Source of the DNA: Bacteroidota bacterium
Lineage (GTDB): Bacteria > Bacteroidota > Bacteroidia > Bacteroidales > Tenuifilaceae
Direction of reading: 5' to 3'
Assembly: GCA_023406715.1 (NCBI GenBank)
Contig: JAEXVC010000110.1
Location: 1-19,993 of the forward strand
Length of the DNA stretch: 19,993 bases
This document shows positions 6,211 to 15,350 of the stretch, piece by piece (position 1 is the first letter of the stretch; each line of letters starts with the position of its first letter). The position numbers and the translations under genes are program-made. The notes under the pieces were generated by a model. It was not told the origin of the DNA. It made no database searches and saw only the letters and a list, made by a program, of their open reading frames with translations.

Positions 6211-9000
6211 CTATCTGAATATTGATAGTTTACCCATCTGTGTTTGCTCTTTTGTTTGAACCTTAATTAAATAAACTCCATTTGTTAACCTTGAAGAAAG
6301 CTCTATTGGTTCAGCGTAAACTCCCGCTGATAATTGTGTTCGTTTGCTATAAACCCTTTGTCCAAGCAGGTTAAACACTTCAATGTTTACTGTCGAAGGC
6401 ACGGTTAAATCAACTTTAATATTAAATGAACCATTGCTTGGGTTGGGCCATACCGTAAGTTCTGATTTTTTTGAGGCTCCGCCCGTAATATCATCAATTC
6501 CTACGTAGATATCATCCCTATTGATTTTTTTTGAGGTGTATAGTCGATATTCTGCAGGAGACATTGCAAAAGTTTTTGAGGTTGATGTGAGTTCAATGGA
6601 ATCTTTGGTGTAGTACTCGTACCACTTTCCTGTAGTTGGAAAATCGATAGTAAAATCTGTGGCTACCACATCAAAATTGCCTAGAATAACCACATCCATA
6701 TCAACACCATCAAGCTTAATCCACTTTTTAGCGCCAGATAGCGAATAGTCGTAGTTGTTAGTAGAAAAGACTTCGTAATCCTGTTTTAGTCGGTTTAAAT
6801 GAGCAAAAGCATTGAATACACCTCTTCTATCATCGGGTTCGTAATAGTTCCAAGGTATAGGTTTTCTGCCAGTTCTTCCGTTGTATTCAATAGAAACATC
6901 GTAGCCAACCTCGCCAAACTGCCAAATCATTTTAGGTCCAGGGAAAGGAATAAAGAAGTTTGCTGCCAACTCAACTCTCTTTAACCCTACAGTCAAGTTT
7001 TTAACATCGTGTTCTGGGTTTGTAGAGTTACCATAGGTAATATTTTTAAACATCAGCCTTTCTTCGTCGTGGCTTTCCATATAACCAACAAGGTGTGGGT
7101 TGGACCAGCCCCTCTGTTTTGCAGTAACATTGGCAAAATTTGAGTCTGTTAGCCAACCCATAGTTGCTTCACTATAAGCAAATTTTCCATTATAAGTAGA
7201 GTTTCCCCAAATAAGCATTCCGTAATCAGCAAGGGCTTTTTCCTCGGTATTATCGCAGAAATGCTCAAGTATAACGTAGGCATTAGGATTAACGCTCCAT
7301 ATTTTATCGGCAAATCGTTTTAAGTTGCTTATTCGAGGTGCATCGTATGCCGAACCTGCATTGGGAGTATTGGTAAACCCTTTGGTGAAGTCGAAACGGA
7401 ATCCATCCACTTTGTATTCTGTTAACCAGTATGTTAACACGGAGTCCATGAAAGTTCTTGTCTCTGTGCTTTGGTGGTTAAAATCGTAACCCCAGCAATA
7501 GGGTGGGTGAGGGCATGTTACATTATACCAAGGATTATTTGCAGTTGGAGTGCCTAATGATGTGCCGTCGGAATTGGAGTACATTTGTACAAGTGGTGAT
7601 TGACCAAATGAATGGTTGAAAACCATATCAATAACTACAGCCATACCCAATCGGTGGGCTTCATCAATAAATGCTTTATAATCGTTTGGAGTGCCATATG
7701 CCTTATCGGCAGCAAAGTAGAAGGAAGGATTGTAACCCCAACTATCATTGCCCTCAAATTCATTTATTGGCATCAATTCAACGACATTGACTCCAAGTTT
7801 TTTAAGGTAGTTCAATGAGTCTAGTACAGTTTGAATATAGCTATCCGATACAAAATCGCGGATATGGAGTTCGTATATAATTAGTTTCTCCTTTGCTGGA
7901 GGGGTGAAATTAGTTGTTTGCCAAGTGTAAGTGTCGGGAATTGTTTTAAAAACAGAAGCAATTCCGTTGGTTTTTGCTGTAGGATATTGTAGCAATCCAG
8001 GATAAGTTGATGAAGGAATATATACATCATTAGGATCAAGGGTTTTGCTACTATAAGGATCGGCTATACGAAGGTATCCATCAATTAGGAACTGATATGC
8101 GTACTCCTGGGTCGACGATAGACCTGTGAGGGTTAACCAGAAATATTTTCCATCGGGGGTTCTTTTCATGTAGTACTGCTCATCGGGTAGCCAATTCGAG
8201 AAACTACCAATTAAATAAGCATAGTTTTTAAGTGCAGGAGGATCTTTAAGTACAATTGTTACGGTTTGCTCATCAATAACATTTACACCTAACTTCATAC
8301 CTACAGGAAGATCTTCGGTAACAATTTCGTTACGCACTAGAACATAAACCGAATCTTTTTTTGTTTCAGTTCCATTGGAAGCAACTGCCTTAAACCAATG
8401 TTTGCCATAACTAGATGCATTGTATGTATATGAAATACTAGTTGTTGATGTATTCTGTACCTCAACATCATCTACAAAAAGTTTGAGGTTTGTAGAGCTG
8501 TTGGCTTGTACAGTAACATCTATATTGCTGTTTAAATCATAAATAGGCTTAGTTTGGGTAGGATTAGTAATGCTAACGGATAATCCTTGCTCGTAAACAT
8601 TGTAAAAAATATCTTCGGTTTGTTTAGTAGCATCGCTACTACGAAATACAAAGCATAGCTGTGTAATTTTTTTATCGGCAGGAACGCCATAGTATTGTCT
8701 AATGCTTGGAGATATTGAAAGAGTGTAGGTGTTTGTTCCTGTACGGGTTAACTTTGGCTGAGTAGTGTTTGTACCCCATGTTCCTTTTACATATTGCCAT
8801 GTAGTTATACCCTCTACCTTAACCCCTGTGTGGGCATATAAATCGCCTGTATAGTTTAAAAGCGACTGATTTGATGCTTGAGTAATATCAAGCGTAATTA
8901 GAACCTGATCGGCATCGGTAGGCAGAACAGGGTTTGCAGTTATTTGTCCAAAAGTGTAGTTCGAAACTACAATTAAAATTAGTCCAAGTAATTTTTTCAT
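6211..9000 (-). CDS. Secreted GH13 alpha-amylase family glycosidase with T9SS sorting domain
   Basis: The 929-residue enzyme is built as follows: signal peptide (1-18, MKKLLGLILIVVSNYTFG); an N-terminal beta module (about 20-140) of the kind seen in Bacteroidota amylases; an Ig-like module (about 146-225); a CBM48/E-set-like module (about 240-335, with LIGSFSNWLPDE); a GH13 (beta/alpha)8 catalytic domain (about 370-740); a C-terminal beta domain to about 825; and a type A T9SS sorting domain (845-929, with WPNPSNGSF, LLGQRVY, GVYLIKV). The catalytic set is complete: D458-N462-H463 (region I, VVIDMVFNH), nucleophile D537 in GFRFDF, acid/base E579 in VILEHF, and H644-D645 in ESHDEE. It should hydrolyse, or possibly rearrange, alpha-1,4/1,6-glucan outside the cell. 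It occupies the place that SusG, a lipoprotein, holds in the classic starch system. Exact specificity (amylase, pullulanase or branching type) cannot be told. No promoter-like element is seen in the 60-bp gap upstream, so it probably depends on readthrough from susC-D-E/F. Confidence 0.9.
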   Translation of the reverse strand: MKKLLGLILIVVSNYTFGQITANPVLPTDADQVLITLDITQASNQSLLNYTGDLYAHTGVKVEGITTWQYVKGTWGTNTTQPKLTRTGTNTYTLSISPSIRQYYGVPADKKITQLCFVFRSSDATKQTEDIFYNVYEQGLSVSITNPTQTKPIYDLNSNIDVTVQANSSTNLKLFVDDVEVQNTSTTSISYTYNASSYGKHWFKAVASNGTETKKDSVYVLVRNEIVTEDLPVGMKLGVNVIDEQTVTIVLKDPPALKNYAYLIGSFSNWLPDEQYYMKRTPDGKYFWLTLTGLSSTQEYAYQFLIDGYLRIADPYSSKTLDPNDVYIPSSTYPGLLQYPTAKTNGIASVFKTIPDTYTWQTTNFTPPAKEKLIIYELHIRDFVSDSYIQTVLDSLNYLKKLGVNVVELMPINEFEGNDSWGYNPSFYFAADKAYGTPNDYKAFIDEAHRLGMAVVIDMVFNHSFGQSPLVQMYSNSDGTSLGTPTANNPWYNVTCPHPPYCWGYDFNHQSTETRTFMDSVLTYWLTEYKVDGFRFDFTKGFTNTPNAGSAYDAPRISNLKRFADKIWSVNPNAYVILEHFCDNTEEKALADYGMLIWGNSTYNGKFAYSEATMGWLTDSNFANVTAKQRGWSNPHLVGYMESHDEERLMFKNITYGNSTNPEHDVKNLTVGLKRVELAANFFIPFPGPKMIWQFGEVGYDVSIEYNGRTGRKPIPWNYYEPDDRRGVFNAFAHLNRLKQDYEVFSTNNYDYSLSGAKKWIKLDGVDMDVVILGNFDVVATDFTIDFPTTGKWYEYYTKDSIELTSTSKTFAMSPAEYRLYTSKKINRDDIYVGIDDITGGASKKSELTVWPNPSNGSFNIKVDLTVPSTVNIEVFNLLGQRVYSKRTQLSAGVYAEPIELSSRLTNGVYLIKVQTKEQTQMGKLSIFR

Positions 9001-9020
9001 TATAGAGTTGTTAAAATTGA

Positions 9021-9050
9021 AAAAAAAGGCGCGTTTAAGCGCCTTTTTTT
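9021..9050 (-). terminator. Intrinsic terminator between the SusE/F-like and amylase genes
   Basis: A7-GGCGC (9021-9032) pairs perfectly with GCGCC-T7 (9039-9050) around a 6-nt loop. The result is a 12-bp stem with a T-run in both orientations. On the minus strand it starts 10 bp after the SusE/F stop and lies 20 bp before the amylase ATG. It is likely to stop much of the susC-D-E/F transcription, so the amylase would receive reduced readthrough. Confidence 0.85.
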
Positions 9051-9060
9051 AATGGAAAAA

Positions 9061-10524
9061 TTATTTTTTAGGAGGAGTTGGAGTTGTTATAGAACCGGTA
9101 TTGTCATCAAAATGATATGTAACTACTTGACCAGCAGTAAGAGCAACTGCGGTAGGATCGTTTCCACTATCATTTCTGTATTCAATAGCTGTACCGTTTA
9201 CAACGAACTCAGAATTCCACCATGATGGAATCCATGCGTGATTAACATATGAACGTAGGTTGCCAGCAAGAGTTGTAACTGGAGAAACAAGTGTTTTAGC
9301 AACATTGTCAACAGTAAATTTGTTTGCAGCAACATCCTCGGTATATCCACCAAATGCATCACCAATACCATAAACCTCAGGTTCAACTATAGATACCTTT
9401 TTAAGGTTATCGCGAAGGTTAATAACAATCATATACATTCCGCTTGTAGCAACTGACCAGTTATGGTCTGGAGCGCCAAGGTCTGTAACTGTAACTCCAT
9501 CAAATGAAGTTATGTCAGTATAACCATAGGAAGGAGTCCAGCCAGCACCAGCAATTTTAAAGCCTTTATCTGCCTCAATGTAGCATATTTTCCAGAAAAT
9601 ACCTTCAGATGGAGCACCACCAGCACATTTGTGCATTTCGGAGTTGGTTGACATAGGATTCCATCCGTAGGCGGTAGCTTCTCCAACAACAGAAAGAGCG
9701 GATGGATATGAAGGAGGTGTGTAAGGGGCTGTTTTTGTAACCTCAGCGGTAGTTCCGCCAGCTAAAGTCCACATAATTTTAATAGTGTAATATCCGTTTT
9801 CAGTGTTGGAAATGTTAGAACCTCCAGGAACTAGAGCACTAACAGTGCCACCAAAGTTTGTGTTTACGCGAACAACCTCACCGTCAAGCACAATTTTCCA
9901 TCCGTTTGAGTAACGGAATTTAAAGTCGCCAACTGTAAGAATAACCTCAGTTGCTTTAAAGGTCATGGCAGTTTTGCTGAAAGTACCTTCAAGAGGTAGA
10001 GCAGTGCTACCGCCCCAGCCTGCAACTGTTGCACCACCAATAATACCCCACTCAACTCTGGCAACAGCAACTTTGTTTAACGTTTGGTCATAAATAACAT
10101 GGTATAACCCACTTTCTGGAACAGTAAATTTATCAGTAGTTTCAGAAAGAGAGCCACGAGCAAACCAACCTCTTGGTTCGTCGCTTATTTTATCTGCTTC
10201 CAACACTTCAGCAAAGTCAGCATCTGGGCCATAAACTTTTGCTTGGCCTCCTGTTACAATTCCAATGTTGAAACCACCTGCACCTGCCTCAACAGCAATG
10301 TAGAGTTCGTATAATCCAGCGCGATCAGCTTGTCCAACTTCATTCTTTGTGGCTTTCATTAAACCAGAATTGGTGTACTCGGTTACGCCAGTTCCGGCTC
10401 CGAAAACATATACGCCATCTTCAACAAGTGGATTACCACCGCCATCGTCGTCTTTACTGCAAGAAGCAAATGCAAAGATTGCTAATAAAAGCATCCATGC
10501 TAAGTTTAATTTTGATCTTTTCAT
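9061..10524 (-). CDS. SusE/SusF-like surface glycan-binding lipoprotein
   Basis: The 487-residue protein is a lipoprotein: signal core MLLLAIFAFA, lipobox ending FAS-C22, then SKDDDGGG, the acidic stretch after Cys that in Bacteroidota favours export to the cell surface. The rest is beta-rich and divides into four modules of about 100-120 residues. They start near VYVFGAG (38), WGIIGGATVAGW (159), LSVVGEATAYGW (277) and VYGIGDAFGGY (384). The first and third modules close with a clear GLYHVIYDQ..KVAVARV or GMYMIVINL..KKVSIVE type strand pair. This is the pattern of SusE/SusF starch-binding domains. W170, W288 and the W431/W435/W436 cluster are candidate aromatic sugar contacts. Its length is close to SusF (485). 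It lies 33 bp after susD and is followed by a terminator, so it is the last gene of the core uptake operon. It should hold alpha-glucan at the surface; the ligand is inferred from the adjacent amylase. Confidence 0.85.
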   Translation of the reverse strand: MKRSKLNLAWMLLLAIFAFASCSKDDDGGGNPLVEDGVYVFGAGTGVTEYTNSGLMKATKNEVGQADRAGLYELYIAVEAGAGGFNIGIVTGGQAKVYGPDADFAEVLEADKISDEPRGWFARGSLSETTDKFTVPESGLYHVIYDQTLNKVAVARVEWGIIGGATVAGWGGSTALPLEGTFSKTAMTFKATEVILTVGDFKFRYSNGWKIVLDGEVVRVNTNFGGTVSALVPGGSNISNTENGYYTIKIMWTLAGGTTAEVTKTAPYTPPSYPSALSVVGEATAYGWNPMSTNSEMHKCAGGAPSEGIFWKICYIEADKGFKIAGAGWTPSYGYTDITSFDGVTVTDLGAPDHNWSVATSGMYMIVINLRDNLKKVSIVEPEVYGIGDAFGGYTEDVAANKFTVDNVAKTLVSPVTTLAGNLRSYVNHAWIPSWWNSEFVVNGTAIEYRNDSGNDPTAVALTAGQVVTYHFDDNTGSITTPTPPKK

Positions 10525-10557
10525 AGTGTTTAGTTTAAATTTGAGAATTAAGTGTAT

Positions 10558-12036
10558 TTATTTTGCTAGATTAGGATTTGAATCAATTACCCATTGTGGA
10601 ATAGGAAATGTTTGTCTACTTACATCCGAAGCCGTTTTTTCCCACCATGCCTGATTGAACTTCCCAAAACGAATTAAGTCCTGACGACGATGTGCCTCCC
10701 AGAATAACTCCCTTCCACGTTCAACTAAAATTTCGTCTAAGGTTACAGTGCCATTCCATGCAGCAAGTCCTGCCCTTGTTCTAATAACATCTAAATCCGT
10801 AACATTAACTGCTTTAGATTGTCTGAGTTGTGCTTCTGCTTTCATTAACAATATATCAGCATAACGGAATATTGGGAAATCATTGCTTAGATTATCCTTA
10901 GCTCCCTTTTTTATTTCAAATTTCTTAATTCTTGCACCAGACATTCTTATTTGTTGAAGAGTGTAGGTAGCATCCATCACTAAAGCAGGGATTGTTGGAC
11001 TAAACGTTAATGGGGAGCCAGCAACTGCATCTGAAATTGGTTGATTTGCAGATGTATACTGTTGCCCTACCATAAAATATCCTGCTTTACGTTTGTCTAG
11101 GCTTGTATAAGTGTTATAGTGTTGCTCTGTAACAGCAAATCCATTCCATGGTCCTACGGGCATATCGTAGGTTAAATTACTATTATAGTGTAATGTACGC
11201 ATATGCAAGTTGAATCCTTTGTAAGTGTCTTCATCATAAGGAATTACAAAAATATTTTCGGGTGATGCGGAATTATTCGTTACAAAAGGAGCAAGGGGAT
11301 CTGACTCTAGTGAATAACCAAGAGCCATAACACTATCGCACGCCATTTCAGCAGAATCCCATCTTGCTACATTTGCATAAACCTGAGCATTAAGGTATAA
11401 TTTTGCAAGAAGAGAGAATGCCATTCCCTTTGATACCGCTGTCTTTGAACTTGACGATGTTAAGTGAGGTATACTTTCATTTAATTCATTAACAATGCTT
11501 TGGTAAATAATTGCTCTGTCAGTTTTGCTTGGTTGAGGATCTGCATTGGAAAATGAAGTTACATAAGGTACGCTTCCATAATTATCTATTAATAAATAAT
11601 AGTAGTAAGCTCTTAAAATCTTCAATTTTGCAACATTCGTAGCAACTGCCGGTTCTGCAATGTTTGGTTCAAAAATCTCAATTAATCTATTGGCCTCAAC
11701 AATTCCTTTGTAAAATCTGGACCACATTGCTGTAATAGCTTCAGTTTTGTTATCCCATGTGTGTTGATAAAGAACACGCCATTTTCCGCCATCATCCCAA
11801 TCCGTATGGCGAGTTGGGCAAACCATTTCATCCGAGGATAATTCTTGGCAAAACCACCACCCACCATTGTCAAGAAAGTCTTGCATTGGTTTATAAACTG
11901 GAACAATCATTAAAGCGGCTTGTTCTTCATTTTCGGGGAATTTATCGAATGGGATTTTATCCGTCAACTCATCATTAAGATCAGTACAAGCGGTTATTGC
12001 AAGTAATAATCCTATAGTATATATAACTCTTTTCAT
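10558..12036 (-). CDS. susD: SusD/RagB family outer-membrane glycan-capture lipoprotein
   Basis: The 492-residue lipoprotein has signal peptide MKRVIYTIGLLLAITA and lipid-modified C17, followed by TDLNDEL. The N-terminal half matches the helical SusD-like domain (IEANRLIEIFEPN, then LKILRAYYYYLLIDNYGSVP near residue 140, a hallmark TPR segment). The C-terminal half holds the family's end block: RYADILLMKAEAQLRQS, then VIRTRAGLAAW, then ILVERGRELFWEAHRRQDLIRFGKF. SusD caps the SusC barrel and hands oligosaccharides to it. The gene starts 11 bp after the susC stop, the usual tight pairing. Symbol by family; the ligand is probably maltooligosaccharides given the neighbouring GH13 enzyme. Confidence 0.93.
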   Translation of the reverse strand: MKRVIYTIGLLLAITACTDLNDELTDKIPFDKFPENEEQAALMIVPVYKPMQDFLDNGGWWFCQELSSDEMVCPTRHTDWDDGGKWRVLYQHTWDNKTEAITAMWSRFYKGIVEANRLIEIFEPNIAEPAVATNVAKLKILRAYYYYLLIDNYGSVPYVTSFSNADPQPSKTDRAIIYQSIVNELNESIPHLTSSSSKTAVSKGMAFSLLAKLYLNAQVYANVARWDSAEMACDSVMALGYSLESDPLAPFVTNNSASPENIFVIPYDEDTYKGFNLHMRTLHYNSNLTYDMPVGPWNGFAVTEQHYNTYTSLDKRKAGYFMVGQQYTSANQPISDAVAGSPLTFSPTIPALVMDATYTLQQIRMSGARIKKFEIKKGAKDNLSNDFPIFRYADILLMKAEAQLRQSKAVNVTDLDVIRTRAGLAAWNGTVTLDEILVERGRELFWEAHRRQDLIRFGKFNQAWWEKTASDVSRQTFPIPQWVIDSNPNLAK

Positions 12037-12047
12037 ATTTTCAACTA

Positions 12048-15000
12048 TTAAAATTTAACATCAAGGCCAAAGGTGAATGTTCTTGTTTTGGGATATACAT
12101 CGTACTGATCTATACCAAACTCAAGTCCAGTGTATGACATTTCAGGATCCAAACCTGTGTACTTAGTGAAGGTATAGATGTTATTAGAACTAAAGTAAAC
12201 CCTACACTTTTTCAGCCATTTAACTTTAGATGTGTTGAAGTTATAACCCAAAGTAATATTGTCAATTTTGATGAAAGATGCATCTTCAAGGTAGTAATCA
12301 CTAATTTTTGGAGAGTCGGTAAGACCTCTGTCTATTTCATCAAGAACCTCTTTTAACGCATTAAGTGTTGGCAAAATTTGAGGATTAGAGAATACCATTC
12401 GAGTGGAGTTAATTACCTTATTTCCGAATGCACCTCTTAAGGCAATACTCAAATCCCATTCCTTGTATGTAAAGAAGTTAGACCATCCAAGAGTGAAACG
12501 AGGTTGCGCATGACCTAAAATACGTCTTTCTGCCATGTTAATATCCCTAGTAACCCCACCTGCTGCAGTAAAGAAAAGAAACTTTCCGTCAGCAGATAGT
12601 CCAGCATACTCGGGTATATAGAATGTGCCAATTTCTTCTCCTTCCATTAAGTACTGAGTCCAGTTTTGTGCACCAACCAATCCTCTTCCGCTGAGCCATA
12701 ACCTTTTTTTATCTCCTTCTGACCAAGAAAAACCATCGCCAGAGAGTTTTACTAACTTTTGTCTGTTGGTAGCGTAGTTCAAGATAGTCCTCCATTTAAA
12801 TCTAGATTTATCTATAACAAATCCTTCAGCACTAAATTCAAATCCTTTGTTGTCAACTTGTCCCGCATTTGCCCACGTGTTAGGTAATGCATTTGGGGGA
12901 ACAGGTACCGAGTAATTTGCTATTAAATCGTATGTAGATTTAACATAGTACTCCATAGAACCCTGAATTCTATTGTTTAGTATAGCATAATCTAATCCGA
13001 TGTTTAACTCTGAGTTTTCTTCCCACTTTAGGTTAGGATTAGCATTATGAGATATACTAAAGTTAATTGCATCCTCACCCGTTTCAAAATTTGGAGCAGT
13101 TCCATCAGGGTATGCGTACATTATATCTAAAAACGAACCAATTTCTTGATTACCTGTAATACCATAGCCAACCCTAAGTTTTAGCAGATTTACATAATCA
13201 ATATTTTCTAAAAATGATTCTTTTTTTACATCCCATGCTAAAGAGCCCGAAGGGAAAAGTCCCCATTCATTATTCTTTCCAAATTTTGAAGAACCATCGC
13301 GACGGATTGTACCAGTAACAAAGTACTTTGATTTGTAATTATAAACTGCTCTACCAAAAAAAGATATTAATTTGTTTGAGTTTCTCCACGAGCCAATGTC
13401 TCCAACGTTAACATTGTTTAAATGGCCTAAATTATCAGACCTTAAATAGTTAGATAACGCTTCTCTTCCTTGAGCTGATAATCCTGAGTATGATTCTTCT
13501 TGGAATGAGTAGCCACCAAGAATGTTTAAGTTATGTACGTCGTTAAACGTTTTGTTGTAAGAAAGTGTTGTTTCAAGAACTTTTGACTGGTAGTTATTGT
13601 AACTTCTGCGTCCATAACCCGCATTCCCACCTGCATAAATATTTGTTGGCTCATAGTAAAATGTTTCACTATCACTTCTTATATAATTTAAACTTGTACT
13701 CGCAACTAATCCTTCTATTATTTCATAGCTAAGTTTTGATGAGCCAAAGTAGTATTTGTGGTCCCTTTCATTTTGAATAAGTTCTGCAATAGCAACAGGG
13801 TTATTGTAGTTGAAATCTCTCTGAAATTCAAAATATCCCAAACTTTTATCTTGGTGATAATTACTAAATAGATCCCCAGGAATGTAATTCCCTTCTTTAT
13901 AAGGATATACAGGATCTACTGGGTTACGTTGGTACATCTGGTATAAGATGTTTGACGATCCCATGCCATCACCATAGTTGACATAGTAATTGTTCTCAAA
14001 TGTACCTGCAACAGATGCATCAATTGTAAGTTTATTGTTAAATGCCTTTTGGGTTAAATTTAAACGAGCAATATTACGTTTTTTACTACTTCCTATAATT
14101 ATCCCTTGATTATCCATATAGTTGTATGATAATCGGTATGATAAATTATCGTTGGAGTTGGAAATCGCAATATTGTGAGATTGCGATACGCCTGTTCTAA
14201 ATATCTCGTCTTGCCAGTTGGTATTTGCACCATTATCGGTGAAAGATAAACCCTTATCGGCAACATATTTTCGAATGTCGTTAGCAGAAAGAAATTCTAA
14301 CCGTTTACTCGTTTGATCAAATGATAAATAAGCATTGTAATCTATAGTGGCTACACCTCCTTTTTGAGGTTTTTTGGTTGTAACAATAATTACACCGTTT
14401 GATGCTCTTGAACCATAAATAGCTCCTGAAGAGGCATCCTTAAGAATGTTGAATGATTCAATATCTTCAGGAGAGATTGAACTAATATCAGCACCAGGTA
14501 CACCATCAATAACATAAAAAGGTTGGGTACTGGTTGAAAATCCAGCCGCTCCACGAATTTGAACTGCAAATCCTGAATTTGGGTCACCACCTTTCTTGGA
14601 AATATTTACGCCGGCAACTTTTCCTTGCATAGCTTGAATAGGATCGGACAGGTTTCCTCTGGTTAGATCTTCAGCCTTTACATTAACAACTGCACCTGTT
14701 TTATCGCTTTTCTTTTGTACACCGTAACCAATAACAATGACCTCGTCAATTTGCTGGGTCTCTTCAACTAATGTTACGTCAATTTTCGCCTGTCCATTAA
14801 CAGCAACCTCAGTTGTTTTGTATCCAATAAATGAAAAAACTAAAGTTCCATTAACAGAACTCTTAATAGAATAATTACCATCAATATCGGTAATAGTTCC
14901 AACGGTTGTGCCTTTGACAACTACAGCAACTCCAATCATTGGAGAATTATCCTTGGAATCAATTACTTTTCCGGTTACCTGTATTTCCTGTGCGTATGCT

Positions 15001-15065
15001 CCTGTATACAGAAACATCGCTGCGGATAGCAGGATTCCCTTAAGTAGTTTTTTGCCTATAATCAT
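12048..15065 (-). CDS. susC: SusC/RagA family TonB-dependent outer-membrane transporter
   Basis: The 1005-residue protein has a signal peptide (cleavage near YA-Q26), then a carboxypeptidase-D regulatory-like domain (about 28-103, TGKVIDSKDNSPMIGVAVVV and GTITDIDGNYSI). A SusC-type TonB-box region follows (IDEVIVIGYGVQKKSD, 107-121). The plug (about 118-232) includes DPIQAMQGKVAGV, VQIRGAA, YVIDGVPG and ILKDASSGAIYGSRASNGVI. A long barrel ends in DVKF with terminal Phe, the outer-membrane assembly signal. It imports oligosaccharides using TonB/ExbBD energy. It is the first gene of the minus-strand locus and divergent to the LacI gene. No promoter fitting the consensus well was found in the 285-bp gap, so expression may need an activator or use a less conserved promoter. 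Confidence 0.95.
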   Translation of the reverse strand: MIIGKKLLKGILLSAAMFLYTGAYAQEIQVTGKVIDSKDNSPMIGVAVVVKGTTVGTITDIDGNYSIKSSVNGTLVFSFIGYKTTEVAVNGQAKIDVTLVEETQQIDEVIVIGYGVQKKSDKTGAVVNVKAEDLTRGNLSDPIQAMQGKVAGVNISKKGGDPNSGFAVQIRGAAGFSTSTQPFYVIDGVPGADISSISPEDIESFNILKDASSGAIYGSRASNGVIIVTTKKPQKGGVATIDYNAYLSFDQTSKRLEFLSANDIRKYVADKGLSFTDNGANTNWQDEIFRTGVSQSHNIAISNSNDNLSYRLSYNYMDNQGIIIGSSKKRNIARLNLTQKAFNNKLTIDASVAGTFENNYYVNYGDGMGSSNILYQMYQRNPVDPVYPYKEGNYIPGDLFSNYHQDKSLGYFEFQRDFNYNNPVAIAELIQNERDHKYYFGSSKLSYEIIEGLVASTSLNYIRSDSETFYYEPTNIYAGGNAGYGRRSYNNYQSKVLETTLSYNKTFNDVHNLNILGGYSFQEESYSGLSAQGREALSNYLRSDNLGHLNNVNVGDIGSWRNSNKLISFFGRAVYNYKSKYFVTGTIRRDGSSKFGKNNEWGLFPSGSLAWDVKKESFLENIDYVNLLKLRVGYGITGNQEIGSFLDIMYAYPDGTAPNFETGEDAINFSISHNANPNLKWEENSELNIGLDYAILNNRIQGSMEYYVKSTYDLIANYSVPVPPNALPNTWANAGQVDNKGFEFSAEGFVIDKSRFKWRTILNYATNRQKLVKLSGDGFSWSEGDKKRLWLSGRGLVGAQNWTQYLMEGEEIGTFYIPEYAGLSADGKFLFFTAAGGVTRDINMAERRILGHAQPRFTLGWSNFFTYKEWDLSIALRGAFGNKVINSTRMVFSNPQILPTLNALKEVLDEIDRGLTDSPKISDYYLEDASFIKIDNITLGYNFNTSKVKWLKKCRVYFSSNNIYTFTKYTGLDPEMSYTGLEFGIDQYDVYPKTRTFTFGLDVKF

Positions 15066-15196
15066 AGCTCTATTCGGTTTTAAGTTGTGTTTTAACTATT
15101 TATGTTTTGTTAAATTATCTAAAATTCACTGCACAATTAACGAAAATTTAAACTTTTAATAGCTAAAAATCAAGTACTAAGCCTCAAAAAAATCCG

Positions 15197-15218
15197 CAAA
15201 CGATACCGCAATCGTTTG
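15197..15218. promoter_or_regulatory. Perfect inverted repeat between susC and lacI-type gene, candidate operator
   Basis: CAAACGAT (15197-15204) and ATCGTTTG (15211-15218) are exact reverse complements around ACCGCA. The repeat sits about 131 bp from the susC ATG and 132 bp from the regulator ATG. A direct repeat CCGCAA (15194-15199 and 15206-15211) overlaps it. A/T-flanked CG steps in AAACG/CGTTT half-sites are usual for LacI-family operators, although the arms here are spaced rather than fused. Runs of seven A (15186-15192) and six T (15231-15236) lie on either side, so a hairpin or attenuator role is the alternative. The rest of the 285-bp gap (15066-15350) is AT-rich, without ORFs or other clear elements. 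Confidence 0.5.
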
Positions 15219-15350
15219 AAATCTGGATTCTTTTTTATAGATTTAAGCCGATGGTTTTTGATGATTTTCTTTTTATTTTAGCAAGCCCTATTTTACTCGG
15301 GTTACAGTATAACATTATAAGCCATATTTTGTTTAAATACCTAAATTACA

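Noticed and set aside
10349..10654. Plus-strand 101-codon frame across the susD end and the SusE/F start
   Set aside because: It is antisense to two clear coding regions, begins inside one and ends inside the other, and its product is low-complexity and unrecognisable.
15132..15139. CACAATTA as a reverse-strand -7 element for susC
   Set aside because: It has one mismatch to the consensus and no -33 TTG at a suitable distance, so I do not call a promoter.
14908..15159. Plus-strand 83-codon frame overlapping the susC start
   Set aside because: It lies largely over the well-supported SusC signal and regulatory domain on the other strand and has no recognisable protein features.
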